Assembly (NCBI RefSeq): GCF_014203955.1
Contig: NZ_JACHKA010000001.1
Coordinates: forward strand, 496,001-560,000
Direction of reading: 5' to 3'
DNA: 64,000 nt
Source: Sphingobium lignivorans
GTDB taxonomy: Bacteria > Pseudomonadota > Alphaproteobacteria > Sphingomonadales > Sphingomonadaceae
Both the position numbers and the translations under genes were made by a program. Of this stretch, positions 25,411 through 34,844 are shown one piece after another (within the stretch, counting starts at the first letter, position 1; every line of letters begins with the position of its first letter). Under the pieces are notes generated by a model, which made no database searches, was not told the DNA's origin, and saw only the letters and a list, made by a program, of their open reading frames with translations.

Positions 25411-26019
25411 ATGATGCGCACGAGGCACTTGAAAGGCGCGCTGCTGGCGCTTGCGCCGGCGCTTCTGCTTACGGGCTGCGCCACGTCCACCGGCCCGGTC
25501 GAGGTCACGCGCTTCCATGCCGATCAGGTGGCGCGCCAGGGCCGCGTGACGATCGTGCCGGCCGACGCGGCGGACAGCAACAGCCTGGAATTCCGCGCCG
25601 TCGCCAATGCGGTGAGCGCCGCGCTGGCCCGCAATGGCTTTACCGTGCTCGATGAGGGCGCGGCCGGTGGCGATGTCGAGGCGGTCGTCGCCCTGACGCG
25701 CGACACTTATGCGCCCGGCGCGCAGGGCCGCTCGCCCGTGAGCGTCGGCGTCGGCGGGTCGACGGGCAGCTTCGGCAGCGGCGTCGGCGTGGGCATCGGC
25801 CTCAATCTCTCGGGCAAGCCCAAGCCGGTGGTGGCCACGCGCCTGCGCGTGCAGCTGCGCCGCGCGTCGGACAAGGTGGCCTTCTGGGAAGGGCGTGCCG
25901 AGACGGCCGCGAAGGAGGGTTCGCCCGCCGCGCAGCCGGGCATTGCGGTCGGGCGTCTGGCCGATGCGCTTTTCCAGGGCTTCCCCGGCTCGTCCGGCGA
26001 GACTATCACGGTGCAATGA
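25411..26019 (+). CDS. DUF4136-type lipoprotein
   Basis: A 202-residue lipoprotein. The signal sequence ends in the lipobox LLTGC near residue 23, and the residue after Cys is Ala rather than Asp, so outer-membrane localisation is likely. The mature part has a Gly/Ser-rich stretch ([19 protein letters not shown]) and the [23 protein letters not shown] strand pattern seen in DUF4136 proteins. Function unknown. The TGA overlaps the following peptidase ATG by 4 nt, so they form an operon. Confidence 0.72.
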   Translation: MMRTRHLKGALLALAPALLLTGCATSTGPVEVTRFHADQVARQGRVTIVPADAADSNSLEFRAVANAVSAALARNGFTVLDEGAAGGDVEAVVALTRDTYAPGAQGRSPVSVGVGGSTGSFGSGVGVGIGLNLSGKPKPVVATRLRVQLRRASDKVAFWEGRAETAAKEGSPAAQPGIAVGRLADALFQGFPGSSGETITVQ

Positions 26020-27173
26020 CCAACCAGACCCGTCCCGCGCCCGCCCCTCTTCTCATCACCAGCCGGTTCGACAGCGGCAATATCGTCGTCGAGCGGATCG
26101 AGGGAACAACCGCCACGCTTTCCATCCGCAAGGATAATGAGAGCGATTTCTTCCAGTGGTTCCATTTCCGCGCCGCCGCCCCGGCCGGCACGGCGCTGAC
26201 GCTGCGCATCACGGGCCTGCATGGCTCGGCTTATCCCGATGGCTGGCCGGGCTATGATGCCGTCGTCTCGGAGGATCGCGAACAGTGGCTGCGCGCGCCC
26301 GCGACTTATGATCGGGGGGAGGATGGCGGCACGCTCACCATCCGCCACGAGATGGGCGCCGATGCCGCCTGGTTCGCTTATTTCGCGCCTTATTCGCTGG
26401 AGCGCCACCAGGATCTTCTGGCGAGCGCCGCCTCCTGCCCCGGCGTCACGCTGCGCCAGCTCGGCCTCAGCCTGGATGGCCGGCCGATCGATTGCCTGGA
26501 GCTGGGCACGGGCGAGAAGCCCGTCTGGCTCATCGCGCGCCAGCATCCCGGCGAATCCATGGCCGAGTGGTGGATGGAAGGCGCGATCGACATGCTGACC
26601 GATCCGGGCAATGCCCATGCCCGTCGCCTGCTGGCCGCCTGCCGCTTCCACATCGTGCCGAACATGAACCCGGATGGTTCCTTCCGTGGTCATTTGCGAA
26701 CCAATGCGGCCGGCATCAATCTCAATCGCGAGTGGCATGCGCCCGCCGCCGAGCGCTCGCCCGAAGTGCTCTGCGTGCGTGATCGCATGGACGAGACCGG
26801 CGTCGCCTTCTGCATGGACGTGCATGGCGACGAAGCCATCCCCGCCGTGTTCCTTGCGGGGTTCGAGGGTATTCCCACCCTGCGGCCGGAGCGCATCGCG
26901 CTGTTCCGCAAATATCGCGATACGCTCGCTGCCCGCACGCCGGATTTCCAGACGCGCCTCGGCTACACCGAATCGCAGCCGGGCAAGGCCAATCTCTCCA
27001 TGGCCACCACCCAGATCGCGGAGCGCTACGGCGCCGTCGCCATGACGCTGGAAATGCCCTTTAAGGACAATGATGACCTGCCCGATCCCCGGCAGGGCTG
27101 GAGCCCCGAGCGCTCCATGCAACTCGCCCGCGATTGCCTCGCCACGCTCGCGGAAATGGTCGGGGACATCTGA
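26016..27173 (+). CDS. M14-family zinc carboxypeptidase
   Basis: A 385-residue peptidase with an N-terminal beta-sandwich domain (residues 1-130) and a C-terminal catalytic domain, the plan of bacterial cytosolic carboxypeptidases. The metal motif is HPGES (His and Glu) near residue 177, the third ligand is in CMDVHGDE near residue 270, and the catalytic Glu is in [11 protein letters not shown] near 350. No signal peptide, so cytoplasmic. Overlaps the lipoprotein gene by 4 nt. A 14-bp direct repeat (CGGGGACATCTGAG) spans its stop codon and recurs 3 nt later. Confidence 0.85.
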   Translation: MTNQTRPAPAPLLITSRFDSGNIVVERIEGTTATLSIRKDNESDFFQWFHFRAAAPAGTALTLRITGLHGSAYPDGWPGYDAVVSEDREQWLRAPATYDRGEDGGTLTIRHEMGADAAWFAYFAPYSLERHQDLLASAASCPGVTLRQLGLSLDGRPIDCLELGTGEKPVWLIARQHPGESMAEWWMEGAIDMLTDPGNAHARRLLAACRFHIVPNMNPDGSFRGHLRTNAAGINLNREWHAPAAERSPEVLCVRDRMDETGVAFCMDVHGDEAIPAVFLAGFEGIPTLRPERIALFRKYRDTLAARTPDFQTRLGYTESQPGKANLSMATTQIAERYGAVAMTLEMPFKDNDDLPDPRQGWSPERSMQLARDCLATLAEMVGDI

Positions 27174-27300
27174 GGTCCGGGGACATCTGAGCGGAGAGGG
27201 AGCACCCGCGCCCCGGAGGCACCGCTCCCCGTCCCCCATTCCCTTCGTCATCCCGGATTCTCAGCGCCCGGCCTCCTCACGCCCGGCCCCCATCTCCTTC

Positions 27301-27401
27301 GTCATCCCGGGCTCGACCCGGGATCCAGCTTCTTCTTTTTCAAACCTGCCGGGTCCCGCGATCCTCAAGGCAGCGGGATCCCGGGTCGAGCCCGGGATGA
27401 C
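27301..27401. repeat. dispersed palindromic element, best-preserved copy
   Basis: Arms 27301-27330 (GTCATCCCGGGCTCGACCCG, then GGATCCAGCT) and 27372-27401 are inverted repeats matching at 28 of 30 positions; the centre holds TTCTTCTTTTTCAAACC and CCTCAAGGCAG. Read in the opposite orientation the centre matches the copies at 5953-6056 and 12947-13018. A stray half arm (GTCATCCCGGATTC) precedes it at about 27248. The whole 27174-27476 gap is repeat material without a gene. Confidence 0.85.
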
Positions 27402-27476
27402 GTCGTGCCGGGACGACATCGTGCCGGGGCTACATCGTGCGTGAGAGGCCAGGGCGCCGCCCCCAAGCCCCGCCCA

Positions 27477-28247
27477 TCACGCCATCATCGCCGCCTCCTC
27501 GCGGCGCAGCGTCAGCACCTCCACGCCGCGCCCCGTCACCGCGACGGTATGCTCGAATTGCGCGGAGAGCTTGCCGTCCTGCGTCACCACCGTCCAGCCG
27601 TCGTCCTGCGTCGTCACTTTGCGGCTGCCCTGGTTGAGCATCGGCTCGATGGTGAAGACCATGCCCTCGCGCAGCGTCATCCCCGTGCCGGGCTTGCCGA
27701 AGTTGAGCACCTGCGGCTCCTCGTGCATCTCGCGGCCGATGCCGTGCCCGCAATAATCGCGCACCACGGAATAGCCGTGCCGCCTGGCGTGCCGCTCGAT
27801 CGCGAAGCCGATGTCGCCCAGATGCGCGCCGGGCCGCACTTGCCTTATGCCTTTCCACATCGCCTCGCGCGCCACGCGCACCAGCCGACGCGCGGCCGGC
27901 GGCGCATCGCCCACGATGTAGGTCTTGCTGGAATCGGCGATGAACCCGTTCTTCTCCAGCGTGATGTCGAGATTGATGATGTCGCCGTCGCGGATGATCT
28001 GCCCCGCATCGGGCACGCCATGGCACACGACATCGTTGATCGAGCAGTTGAGCACATAGGCAAAGCCATATTGCCCCTTGCTCGCCGGCCGCGCCGCGAG
28101 GTCCGCCGTGATGAACCGGTCGACCAGATCGTTGACCGCGAGCGTGGACATGCCCGCCAGCGCCTGACCGTCCAGCATCTCGAACACCGATGCGAGCAAC
28201 CGGCCGGAGATGCGCATCAGCGCCAGCTCGTCCGGGGTCTTCACCAT
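27477..28247 (-). CDS. map: type I methionine aminopeptidase
   Basis: A 256-residue enzyme that removes the initiator methionine from nascent proteins. The metal and substrate residues are visible: CHGVPD, NLDITLEKNGFIADSSKTYIVG with two Asp ligands, GHGIGREMHEEP with a His ligand, TIEPML, and QFEHTVAV with the final Glu. The open frame extends into the ParD-like gene, but the ATG at 28247 (VKTPDELALMRISGRLL) gives the family start. It begins 1 nt after the upstream ParD-like gene, so the two are coupled. Confidence 0.95.
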   Translation of the reverse strand: MVKTPDELALMRISGRLLASVFEMLDGQALAGMSTLAVNDLVDRFITADLAARPASKGQYGFAYVLNCSINDVVCHGVPDAGQIIRDGDIINLDITLEKNGFIADSSKTYIVGDAPPAARRLVRVAREAMWKGIRQVRPGAHLGDIGFAIERHARRHGYSVVRDYCGHGIGREMHEEPQVLNFGKPGTGMTLREGMVFTIEPMLNQGSRKVTTQDDGWTVVTQDGKLSAQFEHTVAVTGRGVEVLTLRREEAAMMA

Positions 28248-28248
28248 C

Positions 28249-28461
28249 TCAGGCCGCCACGGCCTCGGGCCCCGCAGCTTGCCCATGCGCCGCCGCCACC
28301 TGCATCCTGATGATTTCCACATAGGAGAGCGCCGGGTTCGCCTCGGCCAGCATGCCGATCTTCATCCAGAACTCCGCCTGCGCATTGATGGAGCGGCACA
28401 TCACCCCACTCGCCCGCCGCACTTCCTCATGCAGATCATCCCCGATCTTGACGATACCCAT
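28249..28461 (-). CDS. ParD-like ribbon-helix-helix protein
   Basis: A 70-residue protein of the ParD-like antitoxin family. The start MGIVKIGDDLHEEVRRAS is the DNA-contacting strand and first helix; MCRSINAQAEFWMKIGMLAEANP continues the RHH fold. No ParE-type toxin gene is next to it; instead map follows at once. It may be a stand-alone regulator rather than an antitoxin. Three evenly spaced GTATA-type pentamers lie just upstream at 28483-28508 and suggest autoregulation of the ParD-like/map operon. Confidence 0.78.
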   Translation of the reverse strand: MGIVKIGDDLHEEVRRASGVMCRSINAQAEFWMKIGMLAEANPALSYVEIIRMQVAAAHGQAAGPEAVAA

Positions 28462-28482
28462 GTCTGATTCCCCGTGATCGAC

Positions 28483-28508
28483 TATACGGAGTGTATATGG
28501 ATCGTATA
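28483..28508. promoter_or_regulatory. phased GTATA pentamers, candidate ParD-like operator
   Basis: TATAC (28483-28487), GTATA (28493-28497) and GTATA (28504-28508) repeat every 10-11 bp, one DNA turn, in the region just upstream of the ParD-like start. RHH proteins bind such helically phased short repeats. The block is also AT-rich enough to include the promoter. The remaining sequence to 28774 shows only a small ACCGCC/GGCGGT hairpin at 28561-28578. Confidence 0.5.
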
Positions 28509-28774
28509 TTGCGGGGTGTCAAAGGGGGGTGGGGGCGGCGCGGCGAAGCTTCCGGGAAAGACCGCCCTGAACGGCGGTTCCGACGGCCGCATTGGGCTCA
28601 GCGGTCATTCCTATGCGAAGTGCTAAGCGACAGGTTCTTCGTCAACATCGCACCATCAGTGGTTGCCGTAACTTCAACGGGAAAACCATTGTCGAAGCAA
28701 TTGCCGATAGGCATATCGGGGATGAGAGGCATTCGTGCCTCAACTGATCCATTAACGGAAGGCTAAGCTTTACA

Positions 28775-30625
28775 ATGCGGATCGAATACTTACAGGTTTC
28801 TAACATCCTGAGCTTTTCGCATGTGCCAAATATCACGGATGCAGAAAAAATCACCTTTGATGATGGCTTAAATATCATAATCGGTGAGAATGGCTCCGGG
28901 AAATCTACGGCTCTTGAGATAATAAATTTTCTGTTCAAACACGTATTCTATCGCCAATTTGTATTTAACAGTGATCTTTTTGAGCAACGACATAACCTGT
29001 CATCTGCCGACCGCGGGCAGATCTTGCAGCCTGTCGATCAGCGCGACGTAGCGGCATTTCGGCTTGAGGCGAACTGGCAAAGCGGAGCTTTGGAGCAGCG
29101 GATTAGGATCGCGCTACGCCTTGATGAGATAGATCACGGAAACATCAAAAAAATCAAAGATAACTTGGTCAATATTTTAGAGCATGCCCGTATCTATTCG
29201 ACCTACGCACCCTCGGTGGAAGGCGGTCATCGAGATTTGTATACTGTCGATGTCGTAATCGATCGTGCGAGAAACACCTTTTCTATACACCTTCAGAATG
29301 GAGGGGAGGACTTCGGATTTCGTTATTTAACAGATTACAATTATTTCAAGGAGGCCATCGCCCTTCACAACCATCTGAATCCTGAACGAACAATTATGCC
29401 CCTTTTGGAGTCCTTCACCCTTATTAGCAGTTATCGAAACTACAATGCTTTCCAGCCGAGCATTTCGCTACGTAATGCGGCAGCAGCGCAGCAGATCCAA
29501 CAAATCAGGTCTCAGGATTTCGGTCGCAGCCTTAATGCAATTGATCAGCAAGAACCGTCAATCTTCGGTCTCGTGCGGCTGCAGGTCGCCGAGCGGCACT
29601 ACGATTTGATGTCGCAGGCCAAAACGAAAGAGCAGTGCGAAGATGAGGCAAATACTCTACCGTTCATTGTTGCGATAAATAAGCGTCTTCAGGTAATCAA
29701 CCTGCGCTGCGAGATTCGCCTGCAAGAGCAGCGCACCTGGGATTACAGTTTTCATTTTTACGACACTCGTCGCAACCAGCCTATCGGGGACATCAACAGC
29801 CTGAGCGCCGGTCAAAAGGCGATCATCCACCTAGTTATGGAGGCATACGGGAGGGGCGACCTGAAGGGCGGCGTTATCATCATCGACGAACCCGAGATCC
29901 ACCTCCATTACCAATTTCAACATGAATACTTGCAGGTCATCCGCGATCTGAATCGCGTGCAGAAGTGCCAGTACATCTTGGTCACGCACTCGGAGGCGTT
30001 GATCAACTCAAGCACGATCAATTCGGTCCGGCGCTTTGCCCTGAGCGCCGATGGGCGCACTCAAATCCATGCACCGACACTAAACGCAGACCAAAAAAGC
30101 TTGATCAAAATCCTCGACAATACGCGGTCGACCTACGCCTTTTTTGCCAAGAAGGTCGTCCTCGTCGAGGGTGACAGCGATCGCTATTTTATAAAGGCAG
30201 TTATCCAAGAGCGCTATCGCCAGCTCGATCAGGAAATCGCCGTTCTCCACATCGGCGGCAAAGGTGAGTTCCAAAAGTGGCGAGATCTGTTCGAGGCCTT
30301 CGGCTTAACAGTCTATGCGATTGCTGACTTCGACTATATCATCAACCTGCACTATTCGACTGCGAAAGGTGCGCGGTTAAAGACCCAAGCAGAGATTGCG
30401 GCCTTCAAGGTCGCTCATCCCGATTGGCAGGCGAAGATCACCGACGAGATAGCGAACCGAACGTTTATCTTAAGCGAGGGGGATCTCGAGTGGTATCTTA
30501 GCATTGGCAAGGACCTCGATCAGGTTATCAATTTTTGTCAGAACAGGCTGGCGATATTCCTTGCTGATGATGCTGATCCCAAGAGCGTCGAGGTACGGGC
30601 AATTATGGAGGCGATCACAAGCTGA
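28775..30625 (+). CDS. OLD-family ATP-dependent nuclease (AAA ATPase + TOPRIM)
   Basis: A 616-residue protein. Walker A GENGSGKST is at 37-45, the ABC-type signature SLSAGQKA near 346 and Walker B GVIIIDEPEIHLH near 368. A C-terminal TOPRIM domain follows, with VVLVEGDSDRYF near 461 and an IADFD motif near 510 supplying acidic metal ligands. Domain order is that of OLD (overcoming lysogenization defect) nucleases. No UvrD-like helicase gene follows, so it is not a Gabija (GajAB) pair but resembles stand-alone class 1 OLD proteins, some of which block phages. Base composition is much lower in GC than all neighbours. Flanked on the right by a gene remnant. Its role in phage defence is inferred from family and context. 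Confidence 0.88.
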   Translation: MRIEYLQVSNILSFSHVPNITDAEKITFDDGLNIIIGENGSGKSTALEIINFLFKHVFYRQFVFNSDLFEQRHNLSSADRGQILQPVDQRDVAAFRLEANWQSGALEQRIRIALRLDEIDHGNIKKIKDNLVNILEHARIYSTYAPSVEGGHRDLYTVDVVIDRARNTFSIHLQNGGEDFGFRYLTDYNYFKEAIALHNHLNPERTIMPLLESFTLISSYRNYNAFQPSISLRNAAAAQQIQQIRSQDFGRSLNAIDQQEPSIFGLVRLQVAERHYDLMSQAKTKEQCEDEANTLPFIVAINKRLQVINLRCEIRLQEQRTWDYSFHFYDTRRNQPIGDINSLSAGQKAIIHLVMEAYGRGDLKGGVIIIDEPEIHLHYQFQHEYLQVIRDLNRVQKCQYILVTHSEALINSSTINSVRRFALSADGRTQIHAPTLNADQKSLIKILDNTRSTYAFFAKKVVLVEGDSDRYFIKAVIQERYRQLDQEIAVLHIGGKGEFQKWRDLFEAFGLTVYAIADFDYIINLHYSTAKGARLKTQAEIAAFKVAHPDWQAKITDEIANRTFILSEGDLEWYLSIGKDLDQVINFCQNRLAIFLADDADPKSVEVRAIMEAITS

Positions 30626-30631
30626 GTGGCG

Positions 30632-30697
30632 TTACCCGCCAGCTTTGAACACGTGCCCGGTGCGGCTGTGGGCGATGGGCTGGAAGTCATCGCACAT
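30632..30697 (-). pseudogene. remnant of a dienelactone hydrolase gene
   Basis: The minus-strand frame reads DFQPIAHSRTGHVF followed by KAGG and a stop. The intact dienelactone hydrolase 0.7 kb away (31387-32115) has DFQFITYSRTGHAF at the matching place, around its catalytic His. DNA identity is also clear: the segment ending GTGCGGCTGTGGGCGATG near 30680 matches GTGCGGCTGTAGGTGATG near 31540. Only about 20 codons survive. It begins 6 nt after the OLD gene stop. Confidence 0.7.
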
Positions 30698-30745
30698 TAC
30701 GGGGTGTCAGGCGCAATCAAACAGGTCTGGCTGCGGGGAAATCAT

Positions 30746-31141
30746 CTAGTCGCCGGAGGGCTGCCATAGCCGGGCAAAAACGTGCCGATAATGCCATGCC
30801 AGCGCGGCCCACCAGATGGGCCAGATGCTACCCCAAACATAACTGCCGGTCAGGAAATAGTGAAACAGGGCGATCACCGTGATGGCAGGGGCCACCAGCA
30901 AGAGTCCGATCGGTGATGACCGATCGACCATCAGCGCCGCGCCCCCTGTCAGCAGGGAGATGATAAGAAGCGGGTTCATGAAACCGGACCTGTTGAGTGC
31001 GCCGGTGAGGTCTGCGGCAGCTTCAACGGCTTCAGGGGGATGGTTTCCGTCAAACTGTATGACGACGGATAGCGTCAGGCCGATCAGGCACAATCCGAAC
31101 AAGCAGCGCGCTACATTCCAACCGATCTCGTTCCAGCGCAT
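30746..31141 (-). CDS. small integral membrane protein, unknown
   Basis: A 131-residue protein with about four hydrophobic segments: CLFGLCLIGLTLSVVIQF, PLLIISLLTGGAALMV, GLLLVAPAITVIALFHYFL, and SIWPIWWAALAWHY. The ATG at 31141 was preferred over one 13 codons earlier because it begins RWNEIGWNVARC, directly before the first membrane span. I do not recognise the family. It lies between the OLD nuclease, convergent to it, and the hydrolase gene. The 31142-31386 gap shows nothing further. Confidence 0.6.
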   Translation of the reverse strand: MRWNEIGWNVARCLFGLCLIGLTLSVVIQFDGNHPPEAVEAAADLTGALNRSGFMNPLLIISLLTGGAALMVDRSSPIGLLLVAPAITVIALFHYFLTGSYVWGSIWPIWWAALAWHYRHVFARLWQPSGD

Positions 31142-31386
31142 CGTGGCCGTTCCCCTGCGGACCCCAGAGACGATAAACATCAGAATCCAGCGGCCGACAA
31201 GCCAGGACTTCGCGCAACTTTGGGCGGCGACGCTTCATCCGCGTGCCATCATGAAATGCCCTGCGGCGTTTACTTGAAAGCCGGCATGCCGCTTCGGCCC
31301 GTTTCTGGCGAGGACCTGCCGTTCAGCAATCGGCGATGAAGGGACATCGATGAGCCGTACCGGGCCGCCCCCGCGCCACCCGGCAT

Positions 31387-32115
31387 TCAGCTATCCGTTA
31401 ATCCCAGCATTTCCCCCAAAAACCCCGTCGCCGCGGCCCAGCTTCTGCGGTTCGTGTCCGGCTGGAAGCCGAAGCTGCGGTCGGCGTTGAGGGGCACGTC
31501 GTCGGCGGTGAAGGCGTGGCCGGTGCGGCTGTAGGTGATGAACTGGAAGTCCACGTCCGCCTCGGCCAGTTCCTTGCACAGCGCCGTCTTGGCTTCGGGC
31601 GGGCAGAGATTGTCGTTCCAGCCGTCGCAGATCATCAGGCTGGCGGTGATGGGCGCGTTGGGGAAGGGCGGGGCGTCGTACACGCCGTGGAAGGAGACGC
31701 CGGCCTTGATGTCGGCGCCCGCGCGGGCGAGGTCGAGCACGCATTTGCCCCCGGCGCAGAAGCCGATCGCGCCGAGCCGGCCCGTGTCCACGCCCGGCAG
31801 GCCCTTGAGCTCGGCCAGTGCATCGAGCAGCCGGGTCTTCACAGCCATGCGGTCCGCCATGAAGTCGTGCAGCAGCTTGCCGGAACTTTCCATGTCCGTG
31901 CCGCGCTTGCCCTGCCCGTAATAGTCGACGACGAGCACCTTGTAGCCGAGCGCCGCGAGCGTCTCGGCCTTGGCGAAATCCCATTCCTTGGCGCCGAAGA
32001 AATTGGGGAAGAGCAGGATGCCCGGCTGCGTGCCGGCTGCCGTGTCCCCCACGAACATCGATTCGAACGGGCCGCCGGGGCCCTCGTGGATGTGAACGGT
32101 GCGGGTGATGGCCAT
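31387..32115 (-). CDS. dienelactone hydrolase family protein
   Basis: A 242-residue alpha/beta hydrolase. The nucleophile elbow GFCAGG has Cys in place of Ser, as in dienelactone hydrolases; the catalytic Asp is in CDGWND and the His in TGHAF. Such enzymes open enol-lactones in chlorocatechol degradation, but many chromosomal members have other ester substrates. The ATG at 32115 follows AAGGAGAC. A short copy of its C-terminal part lies at 30632-30697. It is divergent from gpmA. Confidence 0.88.
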   Translation of the reverse strand: MAITRTVHIHEGPGGPFESMFVGDTAAGTQPGILLFPNFFGAKEWDFAKAETLAALGYKVLVVDYYGQGKRGTDMESSGKLLHDFMADRMAVKTRLLDALAELKGLPGVDTGRLGAIGFCAGGKCVLDLARAGADIKAGVSFHGVYDAPPFPNAPITASLMICDGWNDNLCPPEAKTALCKELAEADVDFQFITYSRTGHAFTADDVPLNADRSFGFQPDTNRRSWAAATGFLGEMLGLTDS

Positions 32116-32241
32116 GATCCGTCTCCTTCGCTTTGTCGGGTCGGGGGCTTCAATGGCCGATTGTCCCGTGCCGGACAAGTTGCGCCATCCTGAAATCGCG
32201 CTATCAGGCCCCCAGCCCAAGACAATCCGGAGTGATCCTGC

Positions 32242-32928
32242 ATGCCCACGCTTGTCCTCATCCGCCATGGCCAGTCCGCCTGGAACCTGGAGAACCGCTT
32301 CACCGGCTGGTGGGATGTGGACGTGACGGAGAAGGGCGCGGCGGAAGCGGCTGCGGCAGGCGCGCTGATGAAGGAGAAGGGGCTGGATTTCGACCAGTGC
32401 TTCACCTCGCTGCAGAAGCGGGCGATCAAGACGCTCCATCTCGCGCTGGAGGAAATGGATCGGCTGTGGCTGCCGGTGGAGAAGGACTGGCGCCTCAACG
32501 AGCGGCATTATGGCGGCCTCACCGGTCTCGACAAGGCGGAGACGGCGGCGAAGCATGGCGACGCGCAGGTGAAGATCTGGCGCCGCAGCTTCGATGTGCC
32601 GCCGCCGCCGCTGGAAGCGGGCAGCGAATATGATCTCTCGAAGGACCGGCGCTATGCGGGCATCGACATTCCCGCGACGGAAAGCCTCAAGGATACCATC
32701 GCGCGCGTGCTGCCTTATTGGGAGAGCCGCATCGCGCCGGAGCTGAAGGCGGGCAAGCGCGTGCTCATCTCCGCCCACGGCAATTCGCTGCGCGCGCTGG
32801 TCAAGCATCTCTCCAACATTCCCGATGACGAGATCACCGGGCTGGAGATCCCCACCGGCCAGCCCATCGTCTATGATCTCGCGGACGATCTCACCGCGCT
32901 CGACCGTTATTATCTCTCCGAGCGCTGA
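32242..32928 (+). CDS. gpmA: 2,3-bisphosphoglycerate-dependent phosphoglycerate mutase
   Basis: A 228-residue glycolytic enzyme interconverting 3- and 2-phosphoglycerate. The phosphohistidine motif [10 protein letters not shown] is at residues 6-15, followed by [27 protein letters not shown] and [14 protein letters not shown] supply the remaining active-site residues. Length and motifs match the dPGM family. Monocistronic. Confidence 0.95.
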   Translation: MPTLVLIRHGQSAWNLENRFTGWWDVDVTEKGAAEAAAAGALMKEKGLDFDQCFTSLQKRAIKTLHLALEEMDRLWLPVEKDWRLNERHYGGLTGLDKAETAAKHGDAQVKIWRRSFDVPPPPLEAGSEYDLSKDRRYAGIDIPATESLKDTIARVLPYWESRIAPELKAGKRVLISAHGNSLRALVKHLSNIPDDEITGLEIPTGQPIVYDLADDLTALDRYYLSER

Positions 32929-33036
32929 GTTGCGGGACGCGCGGGGAGGGGCGCAGCCCCACCCTTCCCGCACGCGGGAAATCTTGGTTCAAGCGATTGA
33001 TATAAAAGAAAAATAGGATCGACCGCGATCCGCTCG

Positions 33037-33057
33037 CCCGGGGGGACGGTCCCCGGG
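33037..33057. terminator. perfect GC hairpin downstream of gpmA
   Basis: CCCGGGG (33037-33043) and CCCCGGG (33051-33057) with a 7-nt loop, then CTTTTTATATG 14 nt later. It lies in the 32929-33204 gap between convergent gpmA and the acetyltransferase, otherwise empty apart from an AT-rich patch at about 32995-33015. Confidence 0.4.
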
Positions 33058-33204
33058 TGGAGACCAGCCTTTTTATATGTCCTGATGTGTCCGGAAATAG
33101 CGCGCGGCGGACCGCCCCGCCGGGATCAGATCCCGCCGAAAACCGGGCTTTTTCCTGCTGAGAACACGCCATCGCACCGATGGCCAACCGTCCGCCTTTT
33201 TCCG

Positions 33205-33480
33205 TCAGGCGGCGAGCACGTCGCCTGCCTCGGGGTGCCGCCGGAAATAAGTGACGACATAGCTGCACAGCGGCCGGATCTTCAGGCCCCGCGCCCGCGC
33301 GTCCGCGACCACGCCGTCGATCAGCCGGGCCGCGATGCCCTGGCCCTGCAGCGCGGGCGGCACTTCGGTATGGGTGATGGCGAGCACATCGCCCTGCCGG
33401 TGGTAGTCGGCCAGCGCGAGCCCGCCGTCCACCGCCAGCTCGTAGCGGCTGCGTTCCGCATTGTCCCGGAAGTCGCTCAT
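33205..33480 (-). CDS. small GNAT-family N-acetyltransferase (YidJ-like)
   Basis: A 91-residue single-domain protein of the short GNAT type (COG2388-like). It has the sequence ITHTEVPPALQGQGIAARLIDGVV, where QGQGIA is the acetyl-CoA pyrophosphate-binding loop, and LKIRPLCSYVVTYFRRHPE, the usual C-terminal motif of the group. Substrate unknown. It lies 6 nt after the diguanylate cyclase gene and is probably co-transcribed. Confidence 0.8.
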   Translation of the reverse strand: MSDFRDNAERSRYELAVDGGLALADYHRQGDVLAITHTEVPPALQGQGIAARLIDGVVADARARGLKIRPLCSYVVTYFRRHPEAGDVLAA

Positions 33481-33486
33481 GCCTCT

Positions 33487-34125
33487 TTACTCCTGCGGGC
33501 GGGCGGCCGCGGACCAGCTCCCGCCGCTCGCCTGCCTTTTGGCGCTGTACATGGCCATGTCCGCGCGGGCGATGGCGGCGAAATCGCTGTCGCCCGGGCG
33601 CAGGTCGGTGCAGCCGAACGAGGCGGAGAGCGGCAGCAGATGGTTGCCGAAGCGGCATTCCGTCTCCGCGATCATGCGGGCGAGCTGGCGTGCCTTGTCC
33701 GCCGCGCCGCCCTCGCTCACGCCATCGAGCAGCAGCGCGAATTCATCGCCGCCCACCCGGGCCGCGATGTCCGTGTTGCGCACGCAGGCGCCCAGCATCC
33801 GGGCGACGTGCAGCAGCGCATAGTCGCCGGCGCTGTGCCCGAATGTGTCGTTGATGAGCTTCATGCCGTTCACGTCCACGAACACCAGTGCCGACTGCGC
33901 GCCATAGCGCTCCAGCCGGTTCAGGCGCTCGGCGAGGCAGGCGATGAAATGCCGCCTGTTGTAGAGCGGCGTGAGCGTATCGCGCACGACCAGCCGCTCC
34001 AGCTCTTCATTGGCAAGTTGCAGCAGCCGCACTTCCTTGCGGAGCGCGTCCACTTCCTGTTCGAGTGCCGAAACGTCTCCGCTGCTCTGATCGCGCGAAA
34101 CGTCCCGGGTAGTGGCTCGTGCCAA
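33487..34125 (-). CDS. GGDEF diguanylate cyclase, cytosolic
   Basis: A 212-residue protein. Residues 15-48 form a coiled coil (SALEQEVDALRKEVRLLQLANEEL), followed by a GGDEF domain with DTLTPLYNRRHF, VDVNGMKLINDTFGH and an intact GGDEF signature. The inhibitory I-site RNTD lies five residues before GGDEF, so product feedback by c-di-GMP is expected. It has no sensor domain or membrane span; dimerisation through the coiled coil probably controls it. It makes c-di-GMP, which regulates motility and biofilm. Confidence 0.9.
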   Translation of the reverse strand: MARATTRDVSRDQSSGDVSALEQEVDALRKEVRLLQLANEELERLVVRDTLTPLYNRRHFIACLAERLNRLERYGAQSALVFVDVNGMKLINDTFGHSAGDYALLHVARMLGACVRNTDIAARVGGDEFALLLDGVSEGGAADKARQLARMIAETECRFGNHLLPLSASFGCTDLRPGDSDFAAIARADMAMYSAKRQASGGSWSAAARPQE

Positions 34126-34355
34126 ACTCTACCTCCCTTGCGCGACCGCGGGATGATGATGTTTATCGCTGTATAAATTCATGTTCTGAAAAATGCAGCC
34201 CAAAAAGCGCGTTTCGGCCCATGGATGGACCGCTTTGACCGGTTGTGCAGCATGGCAGTGATCTCTATTGGCCAGTGCCTTAACGAGACATTGCCAGCTA
34301 TTCCCTACCGGAAAGTTCGGCATCTTTTTGAAACCGCAAGGGCAGGGACGCGGCC

Positions 34356-34840
<485 letters not shown>

Positions 34841-34844
<4 letters not shown>

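Noticed and set aside
23674..26016. 780-codon minus frame across ubiA and neighbours
   Set aside because: Different frame from ubiA, low-complexity Arg/Gly/Ala translation, and it overlaps several confident genes.
28775..30625. Considered as the GajA half of a Gabija system
   Set aside because: No UvrD/PcrA-like helicase gene follows; the next sequence is a hydrolase remnant and a membrane protein.
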